Origin: Shinella sp.
Lineage (GTDB): Bacteria > Pseudomonadota > Alphaproteobacteria > Rhizobiales > Rhizobiaceae
Assembly: GCA_003248775.1 (NCBI GenBank)
Contig: QFQX01000055.1
Coordinates: 1-25,777 of the forward strand
Direction of reading: 5' to 3'
Length of the DNA: 25,777 nucleotides
In this document: positions 25,490 through 25,777 of the stretch, in pieces
How positions within the stretch are numbered: position 1 is the first letter of the stretch
How the letters are laid out: each line of letters starts with the position of its first letter
Notes under the pieces: generated by a model
The model's database searches: none
What the model saw: only the letters and a program-made list of their open reading frames with translations
What the model was told of the DNA's origin: nothing
Translations under genes and position numbers: made by a program

Positions 25490-25694
25490 ACAGACGCGGG
25501 ATCATTGCCGGTCTACAAGCGGGAGAATGCCAACGGCCGCAGAACTGTCGGGCAGGAACCGCCAGCGCATTCGCCGGCGAAAAGCGCCGATCCGGTCTCC
25601 CGCGCCGGCAGCGGCTCCCGTCCTTGCCGGAGCGCCGTTTCGAAAAGGCAGGAGCCGGAGGAAAGGCGCGGCATTCTGGTGCCGCCCTTTCCGA

Positions 25695-25777
25695 GAGTAT
25701 AATCCGACCGGAGTGAAACGAGGATCGATAAGATTATGCTTCAAACAAAAGGGCTTGGAGTGCCGATCTGATTCAAT
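25695..25777 (+). repeat. 100-bp structured intergenic repeat, copy 3 (cut by window end)
   Basis: The first 83 bases of the element seen at 97-196 and 2258-2357, same orientation. It differs from copy 1 at about five positions (GAGT instead of GAGC at the left end; GATTATGC instead of GCTTATGC; one A for C; C for G in the second dyad). GATTATGC makes the first dyad perfect, so this copy is probably nearer the ancestral form. The preceding 25490-25694 shows no gene or terminator I can support. Confidence 0.85.

Noticed and set aside
25502..25744. Small minus-strand frames in the 100-bp repeat (KLIDPRFTPVGL-like)
   Set aside because: The same peptide appears antisense to each repeat copy only because the DNA repeats; there is no ribosome site and flanks differ.

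Overview
The window is GC-rich DNA from an alphaproteobacterium, most likely a member of the Rhizobiaceae (Rhizobium/Agrobacterium/Ensifer-like). The reasons are the codon usage, the structured palindromic intergenic repeats of rhizobial type, a GntR plus hydroxyproline-catabolism-type DapA homologue, a dense peptide ABC operon and tandem anti-Shine-Dalgarno sRNA hairpins of the alphaproteobacterial cuckoo/CcsR type. No tRNA, rRNA, CRISPR, transposase or phage gene was seen.

Layout. 1-2.36 kb: a GntR/FCD regulator and a HypD-like DapA-superfamily enzyme closed by a perfect intrinsic terminator. The pair is flanked by two direct copies of a 100-bp structured repeat. 2.36-2.65 kb: a decayed LysR substrate-binding domain. 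2.8-4.9 kb: periplasmic tail-specific protease Prc. 5.0-6.6 kb: a TetR regulator (minus strand), a second mosaic repeat, and an unrecognised, more AT-rich membrane protein gene preceded by a terminator-like hairpin.

6.6-15.7 kb: a divergent LysR regulator and a seven-gene plus-strand operon: a signal-less beta-lactamase-fold serine hydrolase, a complete Dpp/Opp-type ABC importer (binding protein, two permeases, two ATPases), and a fusion of a YkuD (L,D-transpeptidase/carboxypeptidase) domain to an AstE/M14 zinc amidohydrolase domain. The hydrolases lack export signals, so import followed by cytosolic trimming of a peptide is the natural reading. Peptidoglycan-derived peptides are my preferred substrate (inference).

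15.7-16.37 kb: an intergenic region with four consecutive hairpins, each displaying CCTCCTCCC in its loop, the last ending in an intrinsic terminator. This is a cuckoo/CcsR-type sRNA array and the most striking non-coding feature. 16.4-20.4 kb: an SDR oxidoreductase, an Old Yellow Enzyme-type flavin oxidoreductase, a 555-bp gap with a 16-bp perfect palindrome, and an aldehyde dehydrogenase with a strong terminator. 20.4-25.5 kb: a tetR-adaptor-RND efflux operon whose leader holds a 56-bp perfect palindrome ending next to the start codon. A third copy of the 100-bp repeat runs off the right edge.
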